Of a stretch of DNA of 64,000 nt, positions 17,627 through 25,973 are shown one piece after another. The position numbers and the translations under genes were made by a program. This DNA comes from Granulosicoccus sp965214025 (GTDB taxonomy: Bacteria; Pseudomonadota; Gammaproteobacteria; Granulosicoccales; Granulosicoccaceae), in assembly GCA_965214025.1 (NCBI GenBank), contig CBDCAW010000034.1, forward strand, positions 1-64,000, in the 5' to 3' direction. The notes beneath the pieces were generated by a model. The model ran no database searches. It was not told where the DNA came from and saw only the letters and a list, made by a program, of their open reading frames with translations. Positions within the stretch are counted from its first letter, which is position 1. Every line of letters starts with the position of its first letter.

Positions 17627-18834
17627 GACACTGTCCTCGCCTGCAGTCGCGCCTCGCCGGCGGATTGACCATCACTCTTCCACGCACTGACCGCTCGGTC
17701 CGCGGCCTCCATCAGGCTATTGGCACGGATGATCGGCAGACCGGATCGCGCCAGTATGGCCTGCCCTTCCTCGACGTTGGTACCGGCGAGCCGAACGACC
17801 ACGGGGACCTGTATCTCGAGCTCCTTCAATGCCTCCACGACACCTTCCGCCACCCAGTCGCAGCGGTTGATGCCGGCGAAGATGTTCACCAGCACGGCCT
17901 GCACGTTGTCATCCGAGAGCACCAGCCGAAATGCCTTGGCCACCCTCTCGGGTGTGGCACCACCGCCGATGTCGAGAAAGTTGGCAGGTTCGCCGCCTGC
18001 GAGCTTGATGGTGTCCATCGTCGCCATGGCAAGCCCCGCCCCGTTGACGATACAACCGATATTGCCCTCGAGCCCTACATACGAAAGGCCACGGTCAGCG
18101 GCACGGCTCTCGCGTGGGTCCTCCTGGCTCTTGTCGCGCAGTTCACTGATCTGCGGATGTCTGAACAGGGCGTTGTCGTCGAAGGCCATCTTCGCATCCA
18201 GCGCCAACACCCGATGATCGCCTGTGACCACCAGCGGGTTGATCTCCACCATCGTAGCATCCAGCTCGCGAAAGGCACGGTAGCAGCCTTGTAGTGTCTT
18301 GACCATTTGTGCAGTCTGGGCCGGGTCGATACCGAGCTTGAAGGCGATCTCGCGTGCCTGAAAATCGCGTAGGCCCACGGCCGGCTCGACGGTGGCCCGC
18401 ACGAGACTGTCGGGACGTTCCCTGGAGATTTCCTCGATTTCCATGCCACCTTCAGACGATGCCACGATCATCACCCGTTGGCTCGAGCGGTCAAGCACCA
18501 GTCCCAGGTAGATCTCACGTTCGATCGGCACGGCACTTTCCACATACACGCGATAGATGCCCTTGCCTTCGGCGCCGGTCTGGTGCGTGACCAGCTTGCG
18601 GCCGAACATCTTCTCGGCAGCCTCGTGAATTTCATGGTCGCTATCGCACAGCGTCACACCACCCGCCTTGCCGCGCCCGCCGGCATGCACCTGCGCCTTG
18701 ACTATCCAGCGCGTGCCACCCAGCTCCCTGGCTCGATAGGCCGCTTGCTCCGGGCTGTATGCAAGCGCTCCGGTCGGAATCTCAACACCGAAATTCGACA
18801 GGATCTCCTTGGCTTGGTACTCATGAATTTCCAT
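17623..18834 (-). CDS. mtkA: Malate-CoA ligase beta subunit (malate thiokinase)
   Basis: A 403-residue ATP-grasp protein of the SucC family. The N-terminus MEIHEYQAKEILSNFGV, the WIVKAQVHAGGRGKAGGV nucleotide loop and NFLDIGGGATPERV are diagnostic. The phrase VNIFAGINRCDWVAEGVV, with RCDWVAEGV in place of the usual RCDxIAxGI, is familiar from malate thiokinases. It lies 43 bp after the aminotransferase gene and overlaps mtkB by ATGA. The split between malate and succinate specificity is inferred from gene context. Confidence 0.9.
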   Translation of the reverse strand: MEIHEYQAKEILSNFGVEIPTGALAYSPEQAAYRARELGGTRWIVKAQVHAGGRGKAGGVTLCDSDHEIHEAAEKMFGRKLVTHQTGAEGKGIYRVYVESAVPIEREIYLGLVLDRSSQRVMIVASSEGGMEIEEISRERPDSLVRATVEPAVGLRDFQAREIAFKLGIDPAQTAQMVKTLQGCYRAFRELDATMVEINPLVVTGDHRVLALDAKMAFDDNALFRHPQISELRDKSQEDPRESRAADRGLSYVGLEGNIGCIVNGAGLAMATMDTIKLAGGEPANFLDIGGGATPERVAKAFRLVLSDDNVQAVLVNIFAGINRCDWVAEGVVEALKELEIQVPVVVRLAGTNVEEGQAILARSGLPIIRANSLMEAADRAVSAWKSDGQSAGEARLQARTVS

Positions 18835-18877
18835 GGTTTTGACTCCCTCAGGTGACTGCGAGCAGGTCGCTACGAGC

Positions 18878-20122
18878 TCAGGCGGCTACGGGTTCTTCGG
18901 CATAGTGCCGCTCGAGCAGCGCCTCGATGGCGTCTCCATCGACAGTGGCGCCGAGCGTGCGTATCGCCTCGGCGAAACGCCGCACGATGTCGCTGATCTG
19001 AGAGACCGACAGCAGGTTGAGGATGCCGATGCGGATCTGTACTGGCTCCGACAGCGTCGGCCAGATACCGAACCCGACCGCCCGGCAGCTCTGCACCAGT
19101 TCTTTCTCGCGTCCGGCAAGTGATTCTGGCAGGTTCAATACCACAAGGCTGGTCATGTTCGAGGTGACCTGGCAGCCCATCGCGGTGACCGCTTCGCGCA
19201 GCACCTTCTCGTGAAACGCGTAGGCGTGCGCGCGTTGCGCCACACCTTGATCGAGCGTGATGCGCAGCGCCTCGTGGAAAGCCGCCACCGCGTAGGCAGA
19301 ATGCGTACGATGATAGGTTCCGGCCTCCACGTCCCTGCCATCCACGATACCCCAATGCCGAGCCTCGAAGATCGGGTGGTTCGAGTAGGTGCTGGCACCG
19401 TGTGCACGAAGTTCGGCAATGTAGCGATCGTGCAGGCTGACCGGCGCGTACGTCAGTGGCAGGCAGCAGATGCCCTTCTGCGGGCATGACGCCCAACCGA
19501 CGACACCTGCGTAGTCGTCGATGCGAAAGTCTGCGACCCCGAGCGAGGAAACCGCATCGACCAGGCCCATGACACCGTGGCGCTCACACGCCTGCGAGAA
19601 CCCGGCGATATCGTTGATCCGACCCGAACCGGTTTCCCAGTGTGCCATGACTGCCCAACGGGGCTGATGTTCGGCGAGTGCCTGTTCGACGACGTCGCCG
19701 GTGACCGATTGCCCGTGCGGAACATCGACGACGGTAACGCTCGCCGCCTGCGGGTCGAGACTGTCGCTCGCCAACTCTTCAGCAGTAGCGCCCTTGATAC
19801 GCAAGGTGAGGCTATCGATGCCGGAGAAGGTACCGTTCTTGAAGACCACGACCCGATCGCCCGGACGCACCGCCGAGAACAAGGTCTCCAACGCACTCCA
19901 GCCAGTGCCCGCAACACCGAAGGTATGCACGTTCTCGGTGCCCCAGACCTGCCTCAGCATCAGCTTGGATTCGATCATCCCCCGCAGCACGTCTGCCTGC
20001 ATGTGATCGGCGACACCGGCACCGGCGAATGCAGCCAGCACTCTCTCGTCCGTGTGCCCGGGGCCGGGGCCCGCCGCGATGGTGGCGGGTATCTCGAGTC
20101 GGGGAAATGGCTGGGCTGACAT
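18878..20122 (-). CDS. Class V aminotransferase, probable serine/aspartate-glyoxylate aminotransferase
   Basis: A 414-residue PLP enzyme of the serine-glyoxylate aminotransferase group. The ATG at 20122 has GGAGG just upstream; the longer frame to 20266 lacks such a site. Visible blocks are AAGPGPGHTDERV at the N-terminus, GTGWSALETLFSAVRPGD, VMAHWETGSGRIND, the PLP aspartate in GLVDAVSSLG and the Schiff-base lysine in SCPQKGICCLP. It heads the mtkA-mtkB-ppc unit. There it would turn glyoxylate released from malyl-CoA into glycine, with serine as likely donor. Aspartate-glyoxylate (BhcA-like) activity is an alternative. Confidence 0.82.
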   Translation of the reverse strand: MSAQPFPRLEIPATIAAGPGPGHTDERVLAAFAGAGVADHMQADVLRGMIESKLMLRQVWGTENVHTFGVAGTGWSALETLFSAVRPGDRVVVFKNGTFSGIDSLTLRIKGATAEELASDSLDPQAASVTVVDVPHGQSVTGDVVEQALAEHQPRWAVMAHWETGSGRINDIAGFSQACERHGVMGLVDAVSSLGVADFRIDDYAGVVGWASCPQKGICCLPLTYAPVSLHDRYIAELRAHGASTYSNHPIFEARHWGIVDGRDVEAGTYHRTHSAYAVAAFHEALRITLDQGVAQRAHAYAFHEKVLREAVTAMGCQVTSNMTSLVVLNLPESLAGREKELVQSCRAVGFGIWPTLSEPVQIRIGILNLLSVSQISDIVRRFAEAIRTLGATVDGDAIEALLERHYAEEPVAA

Positions 20123-20340
20123 GCGCGAACCTCCGTAATGATGTGAGAGCTGGACCATGGTCGATGCTCGACCTTTTGTTACAGCACATGAGACCTGACG
20201 GCAAAGGCATACGCAACGCCAGAGTCTCCTGCTTTCAGGTATCCATCCGGGTAGCGAAAAACCCACCCGATCGAATGGCCTCCATCCCTTGGCTGTCGTT
20301 TCACTGGCGAAACACTGGCCAATCGGGTAGTTTCCGAATC
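20123..20340. promoter_or_regulatory. Divergent control region of the carbon module
   Basis: A 218-bp gap separates the aminotransferase start (minus) from the response regulator start (plus). It should hold promoters for both arms of the carbon module. A short repeated element (CACTGGCGAAACACTGGCC, about 20300-20318) contains two CACTGGC copies 11 bp apart that could be a regulator site. This is a visual observation only. Confidence 0.4.
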
Positions 20341-20997
20341 ATGGCGTATCCGATACCCATGAAAGAACCGTCGCGACCCGGAATCACGGTTGCATTGGGT
20401 GATAGCAACCCGCTGGTACTGTCTGCTCTCTCGGCAGTGCTGGAGAAGGATGTGCGCTTTTCGCTGGTAACTACGTCGGCCACCGCCGAAGGGCTGTTCG
20501 GCACCATCCTGCGGGTGCCGGTGGAGATCGTGATCATCGACTGGCGCCTGCCATCGCTGGGCGGTGCGCGACTGATCGAATTGCTGCGCGAGCAGGCGCA
20601 CTCCCCACGGTGGGTCGTCTACGGCGATGATGCGGTGGATTTGCCGCGCGTCGCCATGGCCGCCGGCGCAGCAGGGTTCGTACGGCGTTCGGCCGAGGTG
20701 GATAGCCTGCTGGTCACCTGTGTCGACGTCGCCGCCGGCAAGATGGTGTTCCCTTACGTGGATGTACGCGAACTGCAATCCGATCCGATCTCCAGCCTCT
20801 CTCGCAAGGAACGCGCGACCCTGGCAGCGCTGGCCAAGGGGCTGAGCAATCAGGAGCTCGCCTGCGAGCTAGGCATCACTATCAATACCGTCAAGTTCCA
20901 TCTATCGAACCTGTACTCCAAGCTTGCGGTAAGGAACCGTGCGCAAGCCATCGCGTTCTACTACGCCCGTCGCCTTCAGGATTCCATCGAACACTGA
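20341..20997 (+). CDS. Orphan NarL/FixJ-type response regulator
   Basis: A 218-residue regulator from the ATG at 20341. The receiver domain (about 15-125) has the acidic start VALGDSNPLVLSAL and a phospho-acceptor Asp in EIVIIDWRLPSLGG. The LuxR helix-turn-helix (about 150-210) reads LSRKERATLAALAKGLSNQELACELGI, then NTVKFHLSNLYSKLAVRNRAQAI. No histidine kinase lies nearby. Its location between the divergent aminotransferase-mtk-ppc and mcl-bciA arms makes it the first candidate to control both; this is inference from position. Confidence 0.85.
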   Translation: MAYPIPMKEPSRPGITVALGDSNPLVLSALSAVLEKDVRFSLVTTSATAEGLFGTILRVPVEIVIIDWRLPSLGGARLIELLREQAHSPRWVVYGDDAVDLPRVAMAAGAAGFVRRSAEVDSLLVTCVDVAAGKMVFPYVDVRELQSDPISSLSRKERATLAALAKGLSNQELACELGITINTVKFHLSNLYSKLAVRNRAQAIAFYYARRLQDSIEH

Positions 20998-21071
20998 AGC
21001 GTCGTGCAACAATGGTGTATCGCTGTCAGGCGATTTCTTCCATTATCGTGTGCCCCAAGGAGCAATTGTCC

Positions 21072-22058
21072 ATGAGCTTCCATCCCATCGAACAGGCCCC
21101 CGCACGGCTCAATCGCAGCGAGCTTGCCGTGCCCGGCAGCCAGCCACACTTGTTTGCCAAGGCTGCCGAATCGGACGTCGACGTGATCTTTCTCGACATG
21201 GAGGATGCGGTCGCACCCGACGACAAGGTGGCTGCGCGCAACAACATCATCGCTGCACTGAACGATATCGACTGGGGCACCAAGACGATGTCGATCCGGA
21301 TCAACGGGCTCGACACCCACTACATGTACCGCGATGTGGTGGATGTGCTGGAGCAGGCCGGAGAACGTCTCGACCTCATCATGATCCCGAAGGTCGGCAA
21401 CGCCAGCGATGTCTATGCACTGGACATGCTGGTGACGCAGATCGAATCTGCCATGGGCTTTGGCAAGCGCGTCGGTTTCGAGCACATCATCGAGACGGCG
21501 CTCGGAATGCAGAACGTGCACGAGATTGCCGCGGCTTCCAAACGTAATGAAAGTCTGCACTTCGGCGTGGCCGACTATGCCGCCAGCACGCGCTCTCGCA
21601 CCACCGTCATCGGCGGCGTCAATCCCGACTACAGTGTCCTGACCGATGCGTCCGACGACGGCAGCCGTGATGTTCACTGGGGCGACATGTGGCACTACGC
21701 ACTGGCACGCATGGTCGTGGCCGCCCGCGCCAACGGCCTGCGACCGATCGACGGGCCGTTCGGTGATTTTCAGGATGCCGATGGGTATCTGGCGGCGGCT
21801 CGTCGCGCTGCCGTGCTTGGCTGCGAAGGCAAATGGGCCATTCACCCGAGTCAGGTCGTGCTCGCCAATGACGTGATGACGCCATCGGACGCTGAAGTGA
21901 CCAAGGCACAACGCATTCTCAAGGCGATGGAAACCGCCGCTGCCGAAGGCAAGGGAGCCGTTTCGCTCGACGGCCGCCTGATCGACTACGCTTCCATCCG
22001 GCAAGCTGAAGTATTGGTGGAAAAGGCGAACAGAATGGCTAGCAGTCCTCCCGCATGA
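21072..22058 (+). CDS. mcl: L-malyl-CoA/beta-methylmalyl-CoA lyase
   Basis: A 328-residue HpcH/HpaI-CitE family enzyme that splits malyl-CoA into acetyl-CoA and glyoxylate. The ATG at 21072 follows AAGGAG; the frame from 21012 is longer but unlikely. Signatures are RSELAVPGSQPHLFAKA, the metal-binding VIFLDMEDAVAPDDK, IMIPKVGN, GFEHIIETALGMQN, HFGVADYAASTRSRT and GKWAIHPSQV. This set matches bacterial Mcl rather than citrate lyase. It follows the response regulator by 74 bp, and its stop overlaps bciA as ATGA. Confidence 0.92.
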   Translation: MSFHPIEQAPARLNRSELAVPGSQPHLFAKAAESDVDVIFLDMEDAVAPDDKVAARNNIIAALNDIDWGTKTMSIRINGLDTHYMYRDVVDVLEQAGERLDLIMIPKVGNASDVYALDMLVTQIESAMGFGKRVGFEHIIETALGMQNVHEIAAASKRNESLHFGVADYAASTRSRTTVIGGVNPDYSVLTDASDDGSRDVHWGDMWHYALARMVVAARANGLRPIDGPFGDFQDADGYLAAARRAAVLGCEGKWAIHPSQVVLANDVMTPSDAEVTKAQRILKAMETAAAEGKGAVSLDGRLIDYASIRQAEVLVEKANRMASSPPA

Positions 22059-23128
22059 CGATAACGGGTTCACAGAGAACCGCCCACAGCGAACCTGGCG
22101 GACCAGAAGCCAGGCTTCGGGTCATGGTGGTGGGTGCCAGAGGTACCGCCGGTCAGGCAACTACCCGGGCACTCGTACGCGCCGGACACGAGGTCACCTG
22201 CCTGGTGCGCTACCCACCGCCATCGGCAGGCTCGGGTAATCACCAACACGATGCTCAACCTACCCACGAAGGCGCAGAGATCCGATTCGCCGATGTCACC
22301 GATCCGTCGTCGCTGCGTCGTGATGGTTTCCGTAGCGAGAGATTCGACGCCGTCGTCTCCTGCCTGGCCTCACGCACTGGCGTACCCGCCGATGCGTGGG
22401 CCATCGATCACCGTGCGCAGGCGGCGGTACTCGGCGCGGCGAAGGAAGCCGGTGTGCGACACATGGTGTTGCTGTCGGCGATCTGCGTGCAGAGGCCTCG
22501 GCTTGCCTTCCAGCACGCAAAGCTCGCCTTCGAATGCGAGTTGATCAACTCTGGCCTGACCTATTCCATCGTAAGACCCACCGCCTTTTTCAAGTCGCTG
22601 TCGGGACAGGTGGAGCGTGTGCGAAGCGGTAAACCCTTTCTGCTGTTCGGCGACGGTACGCTGACCGCCTGCAAGCCCATCAGTGACGATGATCTGGGCG
22701 AGTACGTCGCGGCTTGCCTGCGTGAACCTTCGCGACACGATCGAATTCTGCCCATCGGAGGTCCGGGGGCAGCCATCACGCCACGCGAACAGGGCGAGGA
22801 GCTGTTCTCACTGACGGGCAGGAAACCGCACTTCCGGCAGGTACCCGTTGCCCTGTTCGATCACGCAGGCTTCGTGTTGAAACAGTTGGGCCGAATGAAC
22901 AAGGCATGTGCCGAGAAGGCGGAACTGGCACGTATCGGCCGCTACTACGCCACCGAGTCGATGCTGATTTTCGATACTGAAGCGGGGCGGTACGACGCTG
23001 CGGCGACCCCATCGACCGGTACCGAAACCTTGTTCGACTTCTACGCCAGGCTGCTGGACGGATCGGCTTCGGTAAAGCGGGGCGCACATGCAATCTTTCG
23101 CGAGCGACCTCGCAGTCCTTCCACCTGA
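22055..23128 (+). CDS. bciA: Divinyl (proto)chlorophyllide 8-vinyl reductase
   Basis: A 357-residue NAD(P)-binding SDR-like protein. After a 20-residue leader the Rossmann motif VMVVGARGTAGQATTRAL appears. Then come VVSCLASRTGVPADAWAID, HMVLLSAICVQRPRLAFQHA, LTYSIVRPTAFFKSLSGQ, CKPISDDDLGEY, RILPIGGPGAAITPREQG and ELARIGRYYATESML, a run I recognise as the conserved core of BciA. BciA reduces the 8-vinyl group during (bacterio)chlorophyll synthesis. The ATG overlaps the mcl stop, so it is probably translated with it. No other pigment gene lies in this window, so phototrophy is inferred. Confidence 0.85.
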   Translation: MTITGSQRTAHSEPGGPEARLRVMVVGARGTAGQATTRALVRAGHEVTCLVRYPPPSAGSGNHQHDAQPTHEGAEIRFADVTDPSSLRRDGFRSERFDAVVSCLASRTGVPADAWAIDHRAQAAVLGAAKEAGVRHMVLLSAICVQRPRLAFQHAKLAFECELINSGLTYSIVRPTAFFKSLSGQVERVRSGKPFLLFGDGTLTACKPISDDDLGEYVAACLREPSRHDRILPIGGPGAAITPREQGEELFSLTGRKPHFRQVPVALFDHAGFVLKQLGRMNKACAEKAELARIGRYYATESMLIFDTEAGRYDAAATPSTGTETLFDFYARLLDGSASVKRGAHAIFRERPRSPST

Positions 23129-23235
23129 TCGGGTACGCTGAACCCGTCATCATCATATGGAAGGAGCACTGGCTGAGGCATCGAGTAGCATTCGGCGTCT
23201 CGAATACCCATACGCAATGGAGAACCCTGCCCCCG

Positions 23236-23532
23236 ATGAATGACAATTTTCCGGATGACGTGGCTCTTGACATCGTTTCCCACATGAACGAGGACCACGC
23301 CGATGCGCTGCTCGCCATCGCACGGGTTCACGCCGAGGTGCCAGAGGCGACCACGAGTAGAATGCTGGCGATCACGCCTGAATGGTTCGACATGGAAATC
23401 GACGTGGCCGGCACGACGCGCAACAGGAGAGTGACCTTCGAGCCGCCTATCGCCCCGCTTGACACGGTACGTGCACGGCTGGTGTCGCTGACGAAGTCAG
23501 CTCGCGCAGCACTAAGGCCTGCCATCAATTAG
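23236..23532 (+). CDS. DUF2470 domain protein
   Basis: A 98-residue protein that is a single DUF2470 domain: ALDIVSHMNEDHADALLAIAR at the N-terminus, then ITPEWFDMEIDV. The domain is usually the C-terminal part of haem-utilisation (HugZ-like) or PNPOx-like proteins; here it stands alone. The His in MNEDHADAL is the conserved residue of the family. Its role is unknown; a link to haem or tetrapyrrole handling would fit the bciA neighbour 107 bp upstream. Confidence 0.8.
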   Translation: MNDNFPDDVALDIVSHMNEDHADALLAIARVHAEVPEATTSRMLAITPEWFDMEIDVAGTTRNRRVTFEPPIAPLDTVRARLVSLTKSARAALRPAIN

Positions 23533-23624
23533 TGTCCGGAACCTCGAAGGCACGCCGGTGCAAGGCGCCGTCCGACAGCGATGGACCTGGCGTCACTAAC
23601 ATGAGGCCGCGCACTACCGTTAGC

Positions 23625-23993
23625 TCAAGGTATCGGCACCTCATGTGACTTGAACTCGGTAGTGGCGACTACCTTCAAGTTCTCAGGCTCGGCCAGGAAG
23701 CGTAGGGAGATCGAAGGTTCTATCGACCCGAAGCCATGGGTATCAGCCTCGTTCGGCGCCCTTGCACCCGATGAAGGAGCTTCAGTCGAAGGGCGGAACA
23801 GACACAGCAGCACCGCGGCAACCAAGGTTGCCACACGAAGCTGTAACACCAGCGAGCGCCTATCCTGAAGCCGCTCCTGCTCTTCACTCGGGCTGCCGTG
23901 CCTGCAGGCATGAACCATGGCCGGACCCTGTCGGGCACAGTCAGCAGAGTTGCGATGAGGGAAGGTTTCATCGGATTCCCAGGGATTCGCCAT
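23625..23993 (-). CDS. Small single-helix membrane protein, possibly iron-regulated
   Basis: A 122-residue ORF with one hydrophobic helix (LQLRVATLVAAVLLCLF, about 50-66) flanked by polar sequence. I recognise no domain. Support for reality comes from a Fur-box-like element 31 bp upstream on the correct side and an otherwise empty region. Against it, no clear ribosome binding site precedes 23993 and a competing frame starts at 24007. Treat as tentative. Confidence 0.45.
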   Translation of the reverse strand: MANPWESDETFPHRNSADCARQGPAMVHACRHGSPSEEQERLQDRRSLVLQLRVATLVAAVLLCLFRPSTEAPSSGARAPNEADTHGFGSIEPSISLRFLAEPENLKVVATTEFKSHEVPIP

Positions 23994-24023
23994 CGGATCA
24001 ATACCAAGTAATTTACTCAGGTA

Positions 24024-24042
24024 TCAAATGATAATTATTCTC
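24024..24042 (-). promoter_or_regulatory. Fur-box-like operator
   Basis: The 19-bp stretch TCAAATGATAATTATTCTC matches the E. coli Fur consensus GATAATGATAATCATTATC at 14 of 19 positions by eye. It sits upstream of the minus ORF starting at 23993 and downstream of fpr. Local AT content is far above the window average, as expected for a promoter. Confidence 0.6.
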
Positions 24043-24071
24043 GTTTGAGTGTGCAACCTCTTTCTTTTTAT

Positions 24072-24149
24072 GTATCGAGTTCAGGGTATCGAGTTCAAGC
24101 GTTACCGCTCGACCCCTCTGCGACCCCTCTGCGAGCGTCACCGCTCGAC
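24072..24149. repeat. Cluster of short duplications at the 3' end of fpr
   Basis: Three different short repeats lie within 78 bp: GTATCGAGTTCA twice (24072, 24086), CGACCCCTCTG twice in tandem (24110, 24121), and AGCGTTACCGCTCGAC / AGCGTCACCGCTCGAC (24098, 24134). The last spans the fpr stop codon, so the gene end appears to have been duplicated by slippage. Confidence 0.75.
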
Positions 24150-24998
24150 GAAAGCCCGCTCGAATACATAGTCGCCGGGGGTGCCGATCGATGGCGATGC
24201 TTCAAATCCGCGCGCGTCCAGCAGCTTGCGCAGATCACTGAGCACGGCAGGCCCCCCGCAGAGCATGAGGCGATCGTGCTCCGGATCGATGCTCGGCAGG
24301 CCCAGGCTGTGCTCCAGACGGCCATCGCCGAGCAGCTCGGTGATGCGTCCGCGACGCTCGAAGGGTTCACGCGTCACGCAGGGGGCATACAAGAGCTTTT
24401 CTCGAACTGCGTCGCCGAGAAACTCATGGCGCGGCAACTCAGCCTCGATATCGACACGGTAGGCAAGATCCGCCACGTGCCGCACCCCATGTACCAACAC
24501 CACACGTTCGAAGCGCTCATAGGCATCCGGATCTTTCATCAAGGACAGAAACGGCGCCAGCCCGGTTCCGGTAGACAACATCCACAAGGTACGGCCAGGG
24601 CGCAGATCATCGAGTAGAAGGGTGCCGACAGGCTTGCGGCCGACATGAACGAAATCGCCGACCTGAACGTGTTGCAGGCGTGACGTCAGCGCCCCGTCCT
24701 GCACCTTGATACTGAAAATCTCCAGCTCCTCTTCCCAGTTCGCGCTGGCGACCGAGTAGGCACGGCGCAGCAGACGACCGTCGACTTCGAGCCCGATCAT
24801 CAAGAACTGACCATTCTCGAACCTGAGGCCCGGATCGCGTGTGGTGCGAAAGCTGAAATAAGTGTCGGTCCAGTGGCGAACCGAAAGCACCTGCTCCTGC
24901 TCGGCCGTTGAGCTCAGGCGCTGGCCGTGGGCCAAGGTGGAGGCCATCTGGTGGTTGCCGGTCGTTTGCTTTTCAGCGTGCTGCTTTTCGTAGGCCAT
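24138..24998 (-). CDS. fpr: Ferredoxin/flavodoxin-NADP+ reductase
   Basis: An FAD enzyme of about 286 residues that exchanges electrons between NADPH and ferredoxin or flavodoxin. The FAD-binding blocks are FENGQFLMIGLEVDGRLLRRAYSVASAN and VGDFVHVGRKPVGTL; the NADP block is WMLSTGTGLAPFLSLMKD, then VLVHGVRH. The C-terminus GTPGDYVFERAFVER ends in the aromatic/charged tail typical of bacterial Fpr. I use the ATG at 24998; starts at 25037 or 24947 remain possible because none has a strong ribosome binding site. Family length is about 258, which favours the shorter forms. Confidence 0.88.
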   Translation of the reverse strand: MAYEKQHAEKQTTGNHQMASTLAHGQRLSSTAEQEQVLSVRHWTDTYFSFRTTRDPGLRFENGQFLMIGLEVDGRLLRRAYSVASANWEEELEIFSIKVQDGALTSRLQHVQVGDFVHVGRKPVGTLLLDDLRPGRTLWMLSTGTGLAPFLSLMKDPDAYERFERVVLVHGVRHVADLAYRVDIEAELPRHEFLGDAVREKLLYAPCVTREPFERRGRITELLGDGRLEHSLGLPSIDPEHDRLMLCGGPAVLSDLRKLLDARGFEASPSIGTPGDYVFERAFVER

Positions 24999-25201
24999 GT
25001 ATGCAATGAGTATTGAAGTGAATGTTGCGTCTCGCACAGCCGGAAGACTGGCGAAATATCAAAGGAATGCGTACGCCTGCTCGCCGTAATGCCCAGCGGT
25101 TCAACATAGGCATTGAATCGACTCGTGACAAGTCGATGAGCGGCAGGGTAGTTGACCACAGGAACCGAAACCTTGCAAATAGCAACGATTCTCAAACCAG
25201 T

Positions 25202-25612
25202 TCAAAGAAAGCGCGCAATCACCCAGCCAACTGTGCCGATCTGCACGAAGTTCAGCACCACCGAGAGACCATGCAGCACAGCGAAGCGACGCTTGCCATC
25301 CGAATCGCCGGCAAGCTGCGTGTCTGTGGCTCGGTTGATGGCCGGCATCAGTGCCTGACGTGCCCCGATACCGATGATCAGCGTGATCGCCATCAGGCCC
25401 GCAGAGACCGAGTCGAGACCCAGTTCCAGCACCAGGCACGCAGCCGAGGTGACGATCACGAAGAGGTAGTACCAGGGAAATGTGTTTCGCAGCATGGTAC
25501 GCGCCTGCTTCATCGGCATCTGCGAGAACAGCAAGGGTGCGAAACTGAACGAGAACAGCATCATGCCGCCGAACAGGGTGGCAGCAAACAACAAGGCGGT
25601 GGTTTCAAGCAT
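25202..25612 (-). CDS. DUF4149-type membrane protein
   Basis: A 136-residue integral membrane protein from the ATG at 25612; the frame runs upstream to 25861 with non-protein-like sequence. Helices are LLFAATLFGGMMLFSFSFAP, YYLFVIVTSAACLVLELGL and VLNFVQIGTVGWVIARFL. The arrangement resembles DUF4149/TMEM205-like proteins, whose function is unknown. It lies about 200 bp upstream of fpr on the same strand and may be co-transcribed with it. Confidence 0.65.
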   Translation of the reverse strand: MLETTALLFAATLFGGMMLFSFSFAPLLFSQMPMKQARTMLRNTFPWYYLFVIVTSAACLVLELGLDSVSAGLMAITLIIGIGARQALMPAINRATDTQLAGDSDGKRRFAVLHGLSVVLNFVQIGTVGWVIARFL

Positions 25613-25973
25613 CAGGAGGTCTTGGTTTTGCCAGGCACGTGGGCAAGGGGCACGGGGCACGGGACAATTGGTGACACTGCTTACCGCTGAATCACTCTGG
25701 TCACCTAGTTTACGAATCAGCGTGCGAAGCGGCTCGACTTGTTCAGGGTGTTGCGAAGCCTGACATCGGCTGATGACCCTTCGAAGGACCACCGTGGGCA
25801 GCCTCATCGGTCCCACTTTCAGGGGCATAATGAGGTGCGGTTGAGCACCGAAAGCAGGCACGAAACAGCCACACGCCGGAATTTCTCTCTATCCGGAGTG
25901 TCATATACCCAGGAGCACCGAAAACGCCGGCATGGCATACCAGAGAGATCAATCCATCAAGAGAAAATCGCCC

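Noticed and set aside
16733..18834. Assignment as succinyl-CoA synthetase (sucCD)
   Set aside because: The pair is operon-linked to ppc and the glyoxylate aminotransferase and near mcl, with no sucAB; malate thiokinase fits better, though enzyme assay is needed.
21072..22058. Assignment as citrate lyase beta subunit (citE)
   Set aside because: No citD/citF partner, and the length and motifs match malyl-CoA lyase.
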